In this document: piece after piece, positions 37,653-45,509 of the stretch
How positions within the stretch are numbered: position 1 is the stretch's first letter
Layout: each line of letters starts with the position of its first letter
Origin: Amphibacillus jilinensis Y1
GTDB taxonomy: Bacteria; Bacillota; Bacilli; Bacillales; Amphibacillaceae
NCBI RefSeq assembly: GCF_000306965.1
Contig: NZ_JH976434.1
Span: 598,102 to 662,101, forward strand
Direction of reading: 5' to 3'
DNA: 64,000 bases
The notes under the pieces: model-generated
The model's database searches: none
Seen by the model: only the letters and a program-made list of their open reading frames with translations
Told to the model about the DNA's origin: nothing
Made by a program: the position numbers and the translations under genes

Positions 37653-38420
37653 CTAAAATAAATCAAACAGCTTCCTTTTTTTAAAGCGCTTAGGTTGTTC
37701 AACCTCAAGCATTTGTCCATCAATTAAAGCTGAAGCATTTTCATTTAGAATATTGAGGGTTCGTTCGCTATGTTGCTTTTTAATGAGTTGATGTGCTTCC
37801 TTCATGCAAAAGGCTGACTCCGATTGTTGCTTAGCATCAGAACCTATTAAGTGAGCGAGTCCTGCATCTAATATTTCTGCTGAGAATTTTTTTACTTTCT
37901 TACCATATTTCCCAACGAGACTTTGTGTTGAAACTTGCGCCAATGTACCATTTCGAATCCATTCATAAAGTAGATTGGGATGTTGATAGAACGTCTTATT
38001 ACGCTCGGGCTGCGTGATAATTGGCGTCAAACCATGAACTTGTAGTTCAAATAACAGTGTATCAGTTTCGCGTGGAATCGCTCCAGATGGTAATTCAACA
38101 TAGATATAACCACTATTTTGATTAATCTCTAATAAGTGACCGTGTTCGTGATCTCTAATCATGTCGCGATAAAGAAAAACTTCTTGTCCTGGTATCACCG
38201 TTACTTTTATCCCTTCAATCTCTAGGCGATCATTTAACGCACATACTTCCTCTAATATATTGGCTTTCGGATTGTTAAAATGACTATTCTTATGGTGCGG
38301 TGTGGCAATAATCGTATTAATACCTTCACTAGCAGCAATCCTTGCCATTGCAACACTTTCCCCCAAGTGAGTGGGGCCATCATCAAGGTTGGGAAGTAGG
38401 TGACAATGTGTATCAATCAT
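37653..38420 (-). CDS. CpsB/YwqE-type tyrosine-protein phosphatase (second)
   Basis: A 255-residue paralogue of the preceding phosphatase with the same motifs: DTHCHLLPNLDDG, TPHHKNSHF and QPERN; SDAK replaces SDAH. The terminal KRFKKRKLFDLF matches KRIKKKKFLGMF in the other copy, so the two arose by duplication. The start is taken at 38420 since GAGAGG stands 9 bases before it. The two copies are 175 bases apart, and the space shows no gene. Divergence implies that the duplication is not recent. Confidence 0.88.
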   Translation of the reverse strand: MIDTHCHLLPNLDDGPTHLGESVAMARIAASEGINTIIATPHHKNSHFNNPKANILEEVCALNDRLEIEGIKVTVIPGQEVFLYRDMIRDHEHGHLLEINQNSGYIYVELPSGAIPRETDTLLFELQVHGLTPIITQPERNKTFYQHPNLLYEWIRNGTLAQVSTQSLVGKYGKKVKKFSAEILDAGLAHLIGSDAKQQSESAFCMKEAHQLIKKQHSERTLNILNENASALIDGQMLEVEQPKRFKKRKLFDLF

Positions 38421-38429
38421 GGAAAACAT

Positions 38430-38704
38430 CCTCTCTGAATTCTTCCAATCTTAATCAAAACTTGTTACCTTCCTATTGATGTATAAGCCAAATTGTGTAC
38501 TAAGGAAGTAAAATTGCTGTATTTAACATATTATAGCAAGATCTTCAAAAAAATCATATCAACCAAAATTTCTATTTTATATATTAAACAGTCCTTTTTA
38601 CCCATTACTTAAGAATCTACCACAAACCCCAAAATAAGTAAAGAATTTACCATATATCATATCCCGACCAAGGCGCAGGAATTCCTTTTACCCGCGAACG
38701 ATCG
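38430..38704. other. Intergenic, upstream of the second phosphatase
   Basis: AT-rich sequence that should contain the promoter of the downstream phosphatase genes. I see no clear -35/-10 pair and no reading frame. Confidence 0.3.
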
Positions 38705-38951
38705 ATACTTTCGTGCGATACTCTCGTTTTTCGTGCGTTCGCTCCATACTTTCATGCGATATTCTCACTTTTCGTGCGTTCGCTCCATACTTTCATGCGA
38801 TTTCCTCGTTTTTCATGCGTTCGCTCCATACTTTCATGCGATTTCCTCGTTTTTCATGCGTTCGCTCCATACTTTCATGCGATATTCTCACTTTTCGTGT
38901 GTTCGCTCGATACTTTCATGCGAAATCCCCACCTTTTCGTGCGTTCGCTCG
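38705..38951 (+). repeat. Tandem array of a 41-bp repeat (array 1, 6 units)
   Basis: Units start at 38705, 38746, 38787, 38828, 38869 and 38910; five are 41 bp and the last is 42. Each contains two half-units with the core TTTC(A/G)TGCG, as in ATACTTTCATGCGAT and TTTTCGTGCGTTCGCTC. Because 41 is not a multiple of three and there are no stops, all three plus frames are open and look like proteins rich in Phe, Ser and Arg. They are not genes. The same period and core occur at 47890. Confidence 0.95.
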
Positions 38952-38964
38952 AAAAGCGAGGATT

Positions 38965-38998
38965 TAAAAAAAGAACCACCTGTAATTAGGCAGTTCTT
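38965..38998 (-). terminator. Rho-independent terminator of thiT
   Basis: AAGAAC and GTTCTT, with CCT/AGG inside, form the stem (38971-38981 with 38988-38998), and seven T follow on the minus strand. It lies 27 bases after the thiT stop. Confidence 0.88.
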
Positions 38999-39024
38999 AC
39001 GGGTCCTATGATGATAACAGAAAT

Positions 39025-39597
39025 TTAAGCTGTTGTTGCAACTAGACTCGGTCGTTTATTGAATAGGAAGCTCACAGCAAGTACGTTGATAAAGAAAGAT
39101 GGCAATAAGTATGAGCCGTTATAAACAAGTGAGTACATCCAAATATTCATGCCGTCAATTAATGATTCAAAGAAAACAACACCCGCTAGATAGTGGGCAA
39201 CAAACCGTAATAAAACTCCCACAAGTACACCTAGTGTAACCATACCAATAAAGCGTTTCGTGTTGTCATTCTTCAAAGCTGACTGGACCGCAGGCGCAAA
39301 TAGACCGGCTAAGCCAAGTACCGTGAAGGCAACGGGGTAATCCAGAGCACCTTGAACAGGGTGGGCGATCCAAGCCGTTCCTGTTGCAATTTGCAACATC
39401 CCATAAAGGAAACCTGCAAGCAACCCCCCTTTTAATCCCCAACGAAAAGCAACAATAAAAATCGGGATCATCGCAAATGATATTGATCCACCTTGTGCCC
39501 ATACTTTAAATGATAGAAAAGGTAATAAGTCTAACGCAAGTGCAAGTGCTGTGAAGATAGCAATTTCAATTAAAAATAATGTTCGTTTTGATTGCAA
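39025..39597 (-). CDS. thiT: Thiamine transporter ThiT (ECF substrate-binding subunit)
   Basis: The membrane S component that binds thiamine and works with the shared energy-coupling module (EcfT/EcfA, not in this window). The 190-residue protein has six hydrophobic segments and the family features LPFLSFKVWAQGGSISFAMI and GFLYGMLQIATGTAWI, with the tryptophan and aromatic residues that line the thiamine site. The start codon is TTG, nine bases after AGGAGG. A TPP riboswitch and an intrinsic terminator lie in the leader, which confirms the assignment. Confidence 0.95.
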   Translation of the reverse strand: MQSKRTLFLIEIAIFTALALALDLLPFLSFKVWAQGGSISFAMIPIFIVAFRWGLKGGLLAGFLYGMLQIATGTAWIAHPVQGALDYPVAFTVLGLAGLFAPAVQSALKNDNTKRFIGMVTLGVLVGVLLRFVAHYLAGVVFFESLIDGMNIWMYSLVYNGSYLLPSFFINVLAVSFLFNKRPSLVATTA

Positions 39598-39730
39598 TGG
39601 TTTTTTCCTCCTAAATCGTTAATAAATTTGCTAAGCTAAGCAGTAAATCTGACTATTCGAAAAACGCACTTTCTCAAAAACTGCATTTATCTATTTACGC
39701 TTAGAAAGTACAATCCTCTCTAGAGCACAC

Positions 39731-39788
39731 AAAAAAAGCAATGCCAAGGGGATGCTTCCTGATGGAGGACCCTCTTACATTGCTTCAT
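39731..39788 (-). terminator. Riboswitch-controlled terminator before thiT
   Basis: On the minus strand AAGCAATG and CATTGCTT close a long hairpin that ends in seven T (39731-39737). It lies right after the TPP aptamer, so thiamine pyrophosphate would stop transcription here. Confidence 0.85.
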
Positions 39789-39799
39789 TCGTGCCATCA

Positions 39800-39895
39800 A
39801 AAAAGCCACCATCCCTACGCTAGTACTAACTAACAGGTTCATAGGGTCAGAACATGACGTGTTCAATCTCAGCTGACCAATTCAGCTCCCCTTGA
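39800..39895 (-). promoter_or_regulatory. TPP riboswitch (THI element)
   Basis: The minus strand shows the conserved blocks in order: GGGGAGCTGA, GCTGAGA, ACCCTatGAACCTG, then TTAGTACTAGCGTAGGGA. These are the P2/P3 and P4/P5 sequences of the TPP aptamer. It regulates thiT through the terminator at 39731-39788. Confidence 0.96.
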
Positions 39896-39928
39896 AGGCT
39901 TGTATCCTATACTTTTTTTGTTATTTTC

Positions 39929-39957
39929 ATTATACCGAAACCTTAGATAAGACGCAA
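39929..39957 (-). promoter_or_regulatory. Promoter of the TPP riboswitch-thiT unit
   Basis: On the minus strand TTGCGT is followed after 17 bases by a perfect TATAAT (39934-39929), 34 bases upstream of the aptamer. Confidence 0.7.
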
Positions 39958-40048
39958 CGATCAAATAAGCTCAAATCAGAAGATCTTTCTACTTCCCCTA
40001 TCACATACAAATGTTCGAGCAGATCAACTGATCATCATTTTAAGCTAG

Positions 40049-40236
40049 CGAGTAAAACGAAACTTTAATCAGTGCGAGGAAGGCTACAGGATGTAGGTCA
40101 GGCAGACGTTGCGTTCTTAACCCTTCTTAAAGATGTGGCAGTTTTAGTCTACGATCTTACCCATCCGGTTATTGTTAATTGGGTAAATCTGAGCCCCGTT
40201 CTCTACTCCGAGGCGAACGTTTGGCGTACGGTTATC
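40049..40236 (+). repeat. Dispersed structured intergenic element, copy D (188 bp)
   Basis: It shares with copy A the left part (AATCAGTG, then CTACAGGATGTAG), the middle CTACGATCTTACC and GGTTATTGTTAA. The right part (GAGCCCCGTTCTCTACTCCG, GCGAACGTTTGGCG, ACGGTTATC, GTGATAA) is also shared. The first stem is degenerate here. A spurious 104-codon reading frame crosses it and enters the kinase gene on the wrong strand. Confidence 0.65.
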
Positions 40237-40267
40237 CGTGATAAAAAACAAGTTTTTCACTTAATAC

Positions 40268-40302
40268 AAAAGCTCCCACCACCTTTTAGTAGTGAGAGCC
40301 TT
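40268..40302 (-). terminator. Terminator after the tyrosine kinase gene
   Basis: On the minus strand GCTCTCACTACT pairs with GGTGGTGGGAGC (three G-T pairs) around AAAA and is followed by TTTTG. It lies ~20 bases after the stop at 40324, so the kinase/co-polymerase operon probably ends before thiT. Confidence 0.75.
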
Positions 40303-40323
40303 ATCATCAGTTTCTATATTTTT

Positions 40324-41013
40324 TTATTCCCCGTAGTAATAATACTGATTCTTCGTAACTTCACGATCATTGAGGACAACGCCTAACAACTTGGACTTGG
40401 CAGGTTCAAGCAATTCTTTCGCCTTAGTTGCTGAGTCTTGGTCGGTCTGTTTACTTCGTACCACAAGTAAAGACCCATCTACCACATTCGCTAAAATTTG
40501 CGCATCGGTCACAGCCAAAACCGGTGGTGTATCAAAAATAATCAAGTCATAATGACCTTTCGCTTCTTCAATAACTTGCTGCATCGCCTTTGATCCCAGT
40601 AATTCTGATGGGTTTGGTGGAATCGGACCGGAAGATAGAATATCTAAGCCATCAATATCCGACTTCGTTAGCGCTTCAAGTAGGGAGATTTCCCCTACCA
40701 ATACACTACTTAACCCTCGACGATTGTCGACACGAAAAGTGTAATGTACCGTGGGTTTACGCATGTCAGCATCAACAAGCAAGACTTTCTTTTCTTGTTG
40801 CGCAAAAACAATTGCTAAATTAGCGACCGTTGAAGACTTTCCTTCAGAGGGACCAGCTGAAGTGACAAGCATCGTATCAAGGGCTTCATCCACAGCAGCA
40901 AATTGCAAGTTTGTTCTAATCGTCCGGTATTGTTCAGATATTGGTGATCGTGGATTAAGCTTTGTAATTAAATGACGCACATTATGATTAACTAGTTTTT
41001 TTCGCTTTGCCAT
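40324..41013 (-). CDS. BY-kinase CpsD/YwqD-type tyrosine kinase
   Basis: A 229-residue cytoplasmic tyrosine kinase that controls polymer length and export with its membrane partner. It shows Walker A SAGPSEGKSST (near residue 52), Walker A' VLLVDADMRKP, Walker B LIIFDTPPV and a C-terminal tyrosine cluster NQYYYYGE for autophosphorylation. It overlaps the co-polymerase gene by 26 bases. The CpsB-type phosphatases at 36704 and 37653 would reverse its phosphorylation. Confidence 0.95.
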   Translation of the reverse strand: MAKRKKLVNHNVRHLITKLNPRSPISEQYRTIRTNLQFAAVDEALDTMLVTSAGPSEGKSSTVANLAIVFAQQEKKVLLVDADMRKPTVHYTFRVDNRRGLSSVLVGEISLLEALTKSDIDGLDILSSGPIPPNPSELLGSKAMQQVIEEAKGHYDLIIFDTPPVLAVTDAQILANVVDGSLLVVRSKQTDQDSATKAKELLEPAKSKLLGVVLNDREVTKNQYYYYGE

Positions 41014-41752
41014 GTAGGCTACCCCTCTCTCTCATCGTTCGTGCCGCTACATGACTTGACACAGCTAAATCACGATCGTTTATGTGTGATATAACACCGA
41101 TAACTGGCAAGGACAGTACCTTTTCAACATCATCTTCTGTTTTTATAGATGCATCTAAAAATTCAAGTAAAAAGGCAAGACCTATACCTACCATAGCACC
41201 TAATACAAAGGCAATCGCCACATTTAATGTGAGATTTGGACTCACTGGTGACGGGTTAGCAGATAATTGTGCTTCATTTAAAATGCTGACATTATCGACA
41301 TTCATAAGTTCATCAATTTGATCCTGAAACACTTCAACGACGGTATTCGCTATTGAAACAGCCATTGCTGGGTCCGGATCTGTTGCTGTCACCGTAACAA
41401 CTTGTGAATTATCTTCATTTCCAACTGATAATTTATCACTCAATACATTTGAAGAAATGGTTAGATTTAATTCTTCAATCACTTCGTTTAAAATGCGGTT
41501 ACTTTTAATAATGACATTATAAGTATTAATGAGTTCGACATTTGTACGTATGTCATTTAACTCAACTGCTGAATCTGTTTGTGCATTATTTTGATTAACT
41601 AAAAATTGTGAGTTCGCCTGATAAATCGGCGTAATAAAGAATAACGTCACCAGCCCACTAATCAGTGCAGCTCCAATGGTTAATGATAAAATAAGACCGA
41701 GTCGCTTTCTAATGACTAGGACGATTTCTTTTAGTGAGATAGTTTCCTCCAT
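40988..41752 (-). CDS. Wzz/CpsC-type polysaccharide co-polymerase
   Basis: A 254-residue chain-length regulator and activator of the tyrosine kinase. It starts with ISLKEIVLVIRKRLGLILSL leading into the first membrane helix (about residues 17-38). It has a mainly external domain and a second helix near residues 178-200 (VSPNLTLNVAIAFVLGAMVG, with the proline-rich SPVSPN motif), then a cytoplasmic tail. GGAGGG lies 8 bases before the ATG. It is the first gene of the polysaccharide region, behind a strong extended -10 promoter. Confidence 0.94.
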   Translation of the reverse strand: MEETISLKEIVLVIRKRLGLILSLTIGAALISGLVTLFFITPIYQANSQFLVNQNNAQTDSAVELNDIRTNVELINTYNVIIKSNRILNEVIEELNLTISSNVLSDKLSVGNEDNSQVVTVTATDPDPAMAVSIANTVVEVFQDQIDELMNVDNVSILNEAQLSANPSPVSPNLTLNVAIAFVLGAMVGIGLAFLLEFLDASIKTEDDVEKVLSLPVIGVISHINDRDLAVSSHVAARTMRERGSLHGKAKKTS

Positions 41753-41829
41753 ATATAAAGCCCTCCTGCTTAAACGCTTTCGCTTTCACTGCCTACTTCA
41801 TTCAACAATGATTCTATTACACAGAAAAC

Positions 41830-41838
41830 ATTATAGCA
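41830..41838 (-). promoter_or_regulatory. Extended -10 promoter of the co-polymerase/kinase operon
   Basis: The minus strand reads TGCTATAAT (41838-41830), a perfect -10 with TGn extension, 78 bases before the start codon. The -35 region is poor, as is common with extended -10 promoters. Confidence 0.6.
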
Positions 41839-41968
41839 TAATTGATTGTCGAATTGGGGGGTATATTAGTCATTTTTAATTTTAACACTATTTAACATTA
41901 AAAATGGGGACTTATGTCACATCGGCCAGAGGAATTATGGGTAAATTGTTCTTATTTTGTCGATTTTA

Positions 41969-41996
41969 TTGGAAAACTTAGTGATTTTGGTATACT
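41969..41996 (+). promoter_or_regulatory. Promoter of the EAL gene
   Basis: TTGGAA is followed after 16 bases by TATACT. The start codon at 42060 is 64 bases downstream. Confidence 0.55.
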
Positions 41997-42059
41997 TGTA
42001 ATGGTGCATAGTTTTATTATACATAGTTGTAAAAAAAAGGTCTTAGGGGGCGCTAAGTT

Positions 42060-42776
42060 ATGTTGATTGATCGATTTATTGACGAACAGAGGTTTTATCA
42101 TCATTTTCAACCTATTTATTATCTTCAGGCCGATAAATGTTTAGGTGTTGAAGCATTATTAAGATCGACTGATTTCCCAAATCCTGAATTAGCTTTTGAA
42201 GCAGCCAGACGTCGTGGACGGTTGTATCAGCTTGATACAGCTTCTATTAAGAAAGCAATCACCACTTTTGCTACTTCGACTATTAGTCGGAGTCACGAAC
42301 GGTTATTCGTTAATGTATTGCCCTCTACATTAGTAAACGACCGCTTTCCTGCTTTTATTGAACAGGTACTTGAACACCACCAATTATTAGCCAGTCAAAT
42401 TGTATTTGAAATTTCCGAGTCTGAGCGTATGGATCAGTTAGCTAACCTTTACTATCGCATCGATCAACTAAAAGCAAAAGGGCTCTACTTTGCTTTAGAT
42501 GATTTAGGTAAAGGCTATGCTAATTTTGATGTCCTGATTGGATTGGATTTTGACTACATTAAATTGGATCGCTTATTCAGTGCACAACTTCAACAATCAT
42601 GTAAAAAGAAAGCATTGATTCAATTTTTTCGGGATTATAGTCAAAGTCAGGGGATTGGTTTAATTTTAGAAGGCATTGAAACGAGTCAAGAATATAAACT
42701 GGCTTGTCAACTTGGTGTTGACTATGGTCAAGGTTACTTTTTAGGGCGCCCTACTTCTTTAGAACAGCACCAATGA
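42060..42776 (+). CDS. EAL-domain cyclic-di-GMP phosphodiesterase
   Basis: A 238-residue stand-alone EAL domain. Catalytic features are intact: GVEALLRS (the EAL motif, ~residue 31), FVNVLPS (metal-binding Asn), EISES, the loop-6 DDLGKGYANFD, IKLDR and LEGIET. It should therefore hydrolyse c-di-GMP to pGpG in the cytoplasm. No sensory domain is attached. AGGGGG lies 9 bases before the ATG. It stands next to the exopolysaccharide locus, so a regulatory link is plausible but unproven. Confidence 0.92.
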   Translation: MLIDRFIDEQRFYHHFQPIYYLQADKCLGVEALLRSTDFPNPELAFEAARRRGRLYQLDTASIKKAITTFATSTISRSHERLFVNVLPSTLVNDRFPAFIEQVLEHHQLLASQIVFEISESERMDQLANLYYRIDQLKAKGLYFALDDLGKGYANFDVLIGLDFDYIKLDRLFSAQLQQSCKKKALIQFFRDYSQSQGIGLILEGIETSQEYKLACQLGVDYGQGYFLGRPTSLEQHQ

Positions 42777-42806
42777 CATTAACTACTTTTAACAAAGGAT
42801 GATGAA

Positions 42807-44240
42807 ATGAATTATTGTAAACATTGTGGCCATCAGCTTAATGAACAAGATCGATTTTGTAAAGGGTGTGGGACTCCTATTCAAACGGTTCAACAAGCGC
42901 TGACAGCAACCGAACCAAAACAACCGATCAGTAAAAGAATTAAACAAGCAAGTAAAAAACAAAAAGTCATTGGCTTTTCGCTTATCGCTATTATAATTTT
43001 TTCCATTGTAATCTATCAAATAAGCCAACATTTCATGAGTGTCGAACGTTTGATCAATCGATTTGAAACAGCAATAACTGAGCGTGATGCCGACGCACTA
43101 GCATCTATGCTTACAACTAATAATCAAGATTTAGAAATTGATGCAGATCGTATTGAGCCTCTTTTCGAATATCTTGAACAGTATGAAATGCGTGCAAGCA
43201 CGTTAGCGGAAAACCTCCGTACGAAATATAACGGTGAACTTGAAGGGGACTTAGATGACTTTTTCCCATTTGACATTGAAGAAGACTCCATGTTTCTTTT
43301 TAATCACTATCAAATTGTTGTTGAGCCATTTACGATTGATGTCTATGCGAATTACGCTGATACAGCGATTCAATTAAATGGTGAGACAGTCGCAACAACT
43401 GATCAAGAATATCAAACAGTTGAAATTGGTCCACTATTACCAGGACTGTATTTTCTTGAAGCGGAATTTGAAAGTGAATTTGCCTACTTAACTGATACAA
43501 GGGAATTGGAGCTTTTTACAAATAATCAAGATACCCCTTATATCGAGTTTTATCTCTCAGCTGACGCTGTACGTTTCTCTGTTGACTATAGCTCGATTGC
43601 TGAGGAGGTACAATACTATATTAATGATCAGGAAGTAGAGCTTGATGATCAATATAGCTATGGTCCGGTTTCACTCGATAAAGTTAACTCAGCTTATGCG
43701 CTACTCTCTTTTCCATGGGGAGAATTCCAGTCTAATCAAAGTTCAGTTGACACATCGATTCTGCACTTAGATGTTGACGCACCCTTAAATGAAGCAGCAA
43801 AAAAGGCGATAATTGAGGTGGGGGACCGATTTGGTACAGAATTTATTGTGGCACATGTTGAACGCGATGCTGAATACTTTAGCGTAACAGATGAGTGGGT
43901 ATTAGAGGAATATTTGCTAGACAGCATTGAGAATATGATTGAGAGTGATGTGTATTGGCGAGCATCACATAGTGAGACACTAATCGATTTAGACAGCTTT
44001 TACGTATGGTACGATGAAGACGAGAAGGCATACTATACAAATGTTGATGTTAAGTATCACTTTCAAATAGCTGAATCTGATTCTGAAGACGATTTAGCAG
44101 AACAAGATCAAGAAGATCTGGAAGATACCGTTCAACTTGAACTCATTTATGATCAAGCGCAAGATCAATGGCTTATTCATGACTATTGGTCGACATTTGG
44201 TTTCGATAGCATAAATACTGAACAGATTACCCATGACTAA
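42807..44240 (+). CDS. TcaA/YvbJ-like zinc-ribbon membrane protein
   Basis: A 477-residue paralogue of the product of 18390-19745. It starts with a zinc ribbon (CKHCGHQL...CKGCGTPI), a basic linker, one membrane segment (about residues 54-73) and a long acidic external region. That region has the same pattern, such as a DADALASMLTTNNQ segment after the membrane and a final LELIYDQAQDQWLI. It lies 30 bases after the EAL gene and is probably co-transcribed with it. A role in envelope integrity is inferred from TcaA only. Confidence 0.82.
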   Translation: MNYCKHCGHQLNEQDRFCKGCGTPIQTVQQALTATEPKQPISKRIKQASKKQKVIGFSLIAIIIFSIVIYQISQHFMSVERLINRFETAITERDADALASMLTTNNQDLEIDADRIEPLFEYLEQYEMRASTLAENLRTKYNGELEGDLDDFFPFDIEEDSMFLFNHYQIVVEPFTIDVYANYADTAIQLNGETVATTDQEYQTVEIGPLLPGLYFLEAEFESEFAYLTDTRELELFTNNQDTPYIEFYLSADAVRFSVDYSSIAEEVQYYINDQEVELDDQYSYGPVSLDKVNSAYALLSFPWGEFQSNQSSVDTSILHLDVDAPLNEAAKKAIIEVGDRFGTEFIVAHVERDAEYFSVTDEWVLEEYLLDSIENMIESDVYWRASHSETLIDLDSFYVWYDEDEKAYYTNVDVKYHFQIAESDSEDDLAEQDQEDLEDTVQLELIYDQAQDQWLIHDYWSTFGFDSINTEQITHD

Positions 44241-44317
44241 TTTAGGTCTGGCTTATACAGATTATTTTCGCTATAATAGGCAAAGTCACTATTTTTTCAA
44301 AGGAGAGAGATGGATTT

Positions 44318-45166
44318 ATGAATTGTCCTAAATGTCAAGCCACTCTTGACCATGATGCCCTTTTCTGCACACATTGCGGGGCCAAAGTTCAAGAGGAATC
44401 AACAACAGAACACGTATCAGAGCAACAACCTGTTGCGCATACACCAACAAGTGAGTTTAATCCACAAGAGAGTGCTGAAACAAGTTCTCAGGTACAAGCG
44501 GAACAACAAAATCAAGCGGCAAATGAGAATGCTTTTCTAGAAAAGAGTAAAGAGGTAAGTCAGAAGTATTGGCAATTTACCCTCAGTGCACTTAAGCAAC
44601 CTTTTCAAACAAGTCTTCGAATGACCGATCAACGTGATGATACGATTAATAGTATTATTACACTTGTATTATTTGGTTTCTTATTCGCATTACAATCCTA
44701 TATAATGATCTTAAATTACACCTATGGCTTTTTAAGACCGTCATTTTGGGATATAGCTATGAAACCATTCTTTTATTCTCTTATTCTACTTGCATTTATG
44801 GTTCTTATTACATTTGGAATTACGGCATTATTTAAGATAAAAGTAAGTTACATCCAGACACTAACCCATTTCGCCGCTTTACAAGTGTTACCAACGGTAA
44901 TTGCTCTGGTCTCAGTGCTGATCGTTTTATTAGGTGGTGTTGAGCTAAGTAACATGCTAATTTTTATTTCGCTATTAATTTTTCTAATTCATATTGTTAG
45001 TCAATTCTTTGTGCTTAGAGAAATTTATGATCACAAAAAAAATATTGACGTGACTTATATGGTGCTCTTATTTTATGTCGGATTATATATTTTCTTTTTA
45101 GTGTTCGGGGAACTAATATTTGCTGATTTCCTTTCTGGGCTTTTCGACATGCCCTTTCACTTTTAA
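44318..45166 (+). CDS. Zinc-ribbon protein with Yip1-like membrane domain
   Basis: A 282-residue protein with an N-terminal zinc ribbon (CPKCQATL...CTHCGAKV), a Gln/Glu-rich linker to about residue 90 and then about five to six membrane segments (from residue ~115). The membrane part resembles Yip1/DUF-type domains found behind zinc ribbons in many Bacilli; I cannot give a function. A -10 like TATAAT at 44272-44277 suggests its own promoter. It follows the TcaA-like gene by 77 bases. Confidence 0.72.
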   Translation: MNCPKCQATLDHDALFCTHCGAKVQEESTTEHVSEQQPVAHTPTSEFNPQESAETSSQVQAEQQNQAANENAFLEKSKEVSQKYWQFTLSALKQPFQTSLRMTDQRDDTINSIITLVLFGFLFALQSYIMILNYTYGFLRPSFWDIAMKPFFYSLILLAFMVLITFGITALFKIKVSYIQTLTHFAALQVLPTVIALVSVLIVLLGGVELSNMLIFISLLIFLIHIVSQFFVLREIYDHKKNIDVTYMVLLFYVGLYIFFLVFGELIFADFLSGLFDMPFHF

Positions 45167-45181
45167 TTAACGATCGTTTTC

Positions 45182-45315
45182 GCTTATCACATATAAACGT
45201 CCGCTACAAAATAGAGAATAGCGCTCATCTAATATAGGCGGGAGTTAACGAAAGCTAACTCAACCATCAAGCAGTGGGAAAGAACGAATCCCTACTGCTT
45301 GAAGGATCGTTTTAT
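45182..45315 (-). repeat. Dispersed structured intergenic element, copy E (134 bp)
   Basis: On the minus strand AAGCAGTAGGG pairs with CCCACTGCTT (with a mismatch), followed by GATGGTTGAG and the hairpin GAGTTA-TAACTC. CCGC pairs with GCGG around GCGCTATTCTCTATTTTG, and the copy ends in GCGGACGTTTATATGTGATA. Order and spacing of blocks are as in copies A, B and D. The stem sequences differ but still pair. Confidence 0.75.
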
Positions 45316-45447
45316 AATGATCCATCAGACACAAAATTGTCACAATCTCGCAAAAGATTGGCACTGTTGGATTTTAATGATTATTGATCATTTTTTGTGA
45401 TTTATGCAACTGTTCAGAGAAAAATGAATATGCTAAACTAGGTTTCA

Positions 45448-45463
45448 ATACAAGATGTTGTGT
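45448..45463 (+). promoter_or_regulatory. NrdR box 1
   Basis: ATACAAGATGTTGTGT matches the NrdR consensus acaCwATATaTwGtgt at 13 of 16 positions. It lies exactly 32 bases (three helical turns) upstream of box 2, the usual spacing of tandem NrdR sites. It also lies inside an inverted repeat (GGTTTCAA 45441-45448, TTGAAACC 45463-45470) that is followed by a T-rich run. Confidence 0.7.
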
Positions 45464-45479
45464 TGAAACCTTTTATTTT

Positions 45480-45495
45480 ATACAATATATAGTGT
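45480..45495 (+). promoter_or_regulatory. NrdR box 2
   Basis: ATACAATATATAGTGT matches the NrdR consensus at 15 of 16 positions, 15 bases before the nrdD start codon. NrdR represses ribonucleotide reductase genes when dATP is abundant. Confidence 0.85.
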
Positions 45496-45509
45496 CAGGA
45501 GTGGATGGT

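Noticed and set aside
38713..39011. Three overlapping plus-strand reading frames of 71-92 codons rich in Phe, Ser and Arg
   Set aside because: They are readings of the 41-bp repeat in three phases, open only because the unit has no stops. They have no ribosome binding sites and no family.
40072..40386. 104-codon plus-strand reading frame
   Set aside because: It runs through a dispersed element, a terminator and the end of the kinase gene on the opposite strand, and has no ribosome binding site.
45384..45509. 42-codon N-terminal extension of NrdD
   Set aside because: It would contain both NrdR boxes and the hairpin; CAGGAG directs the start to 45510.
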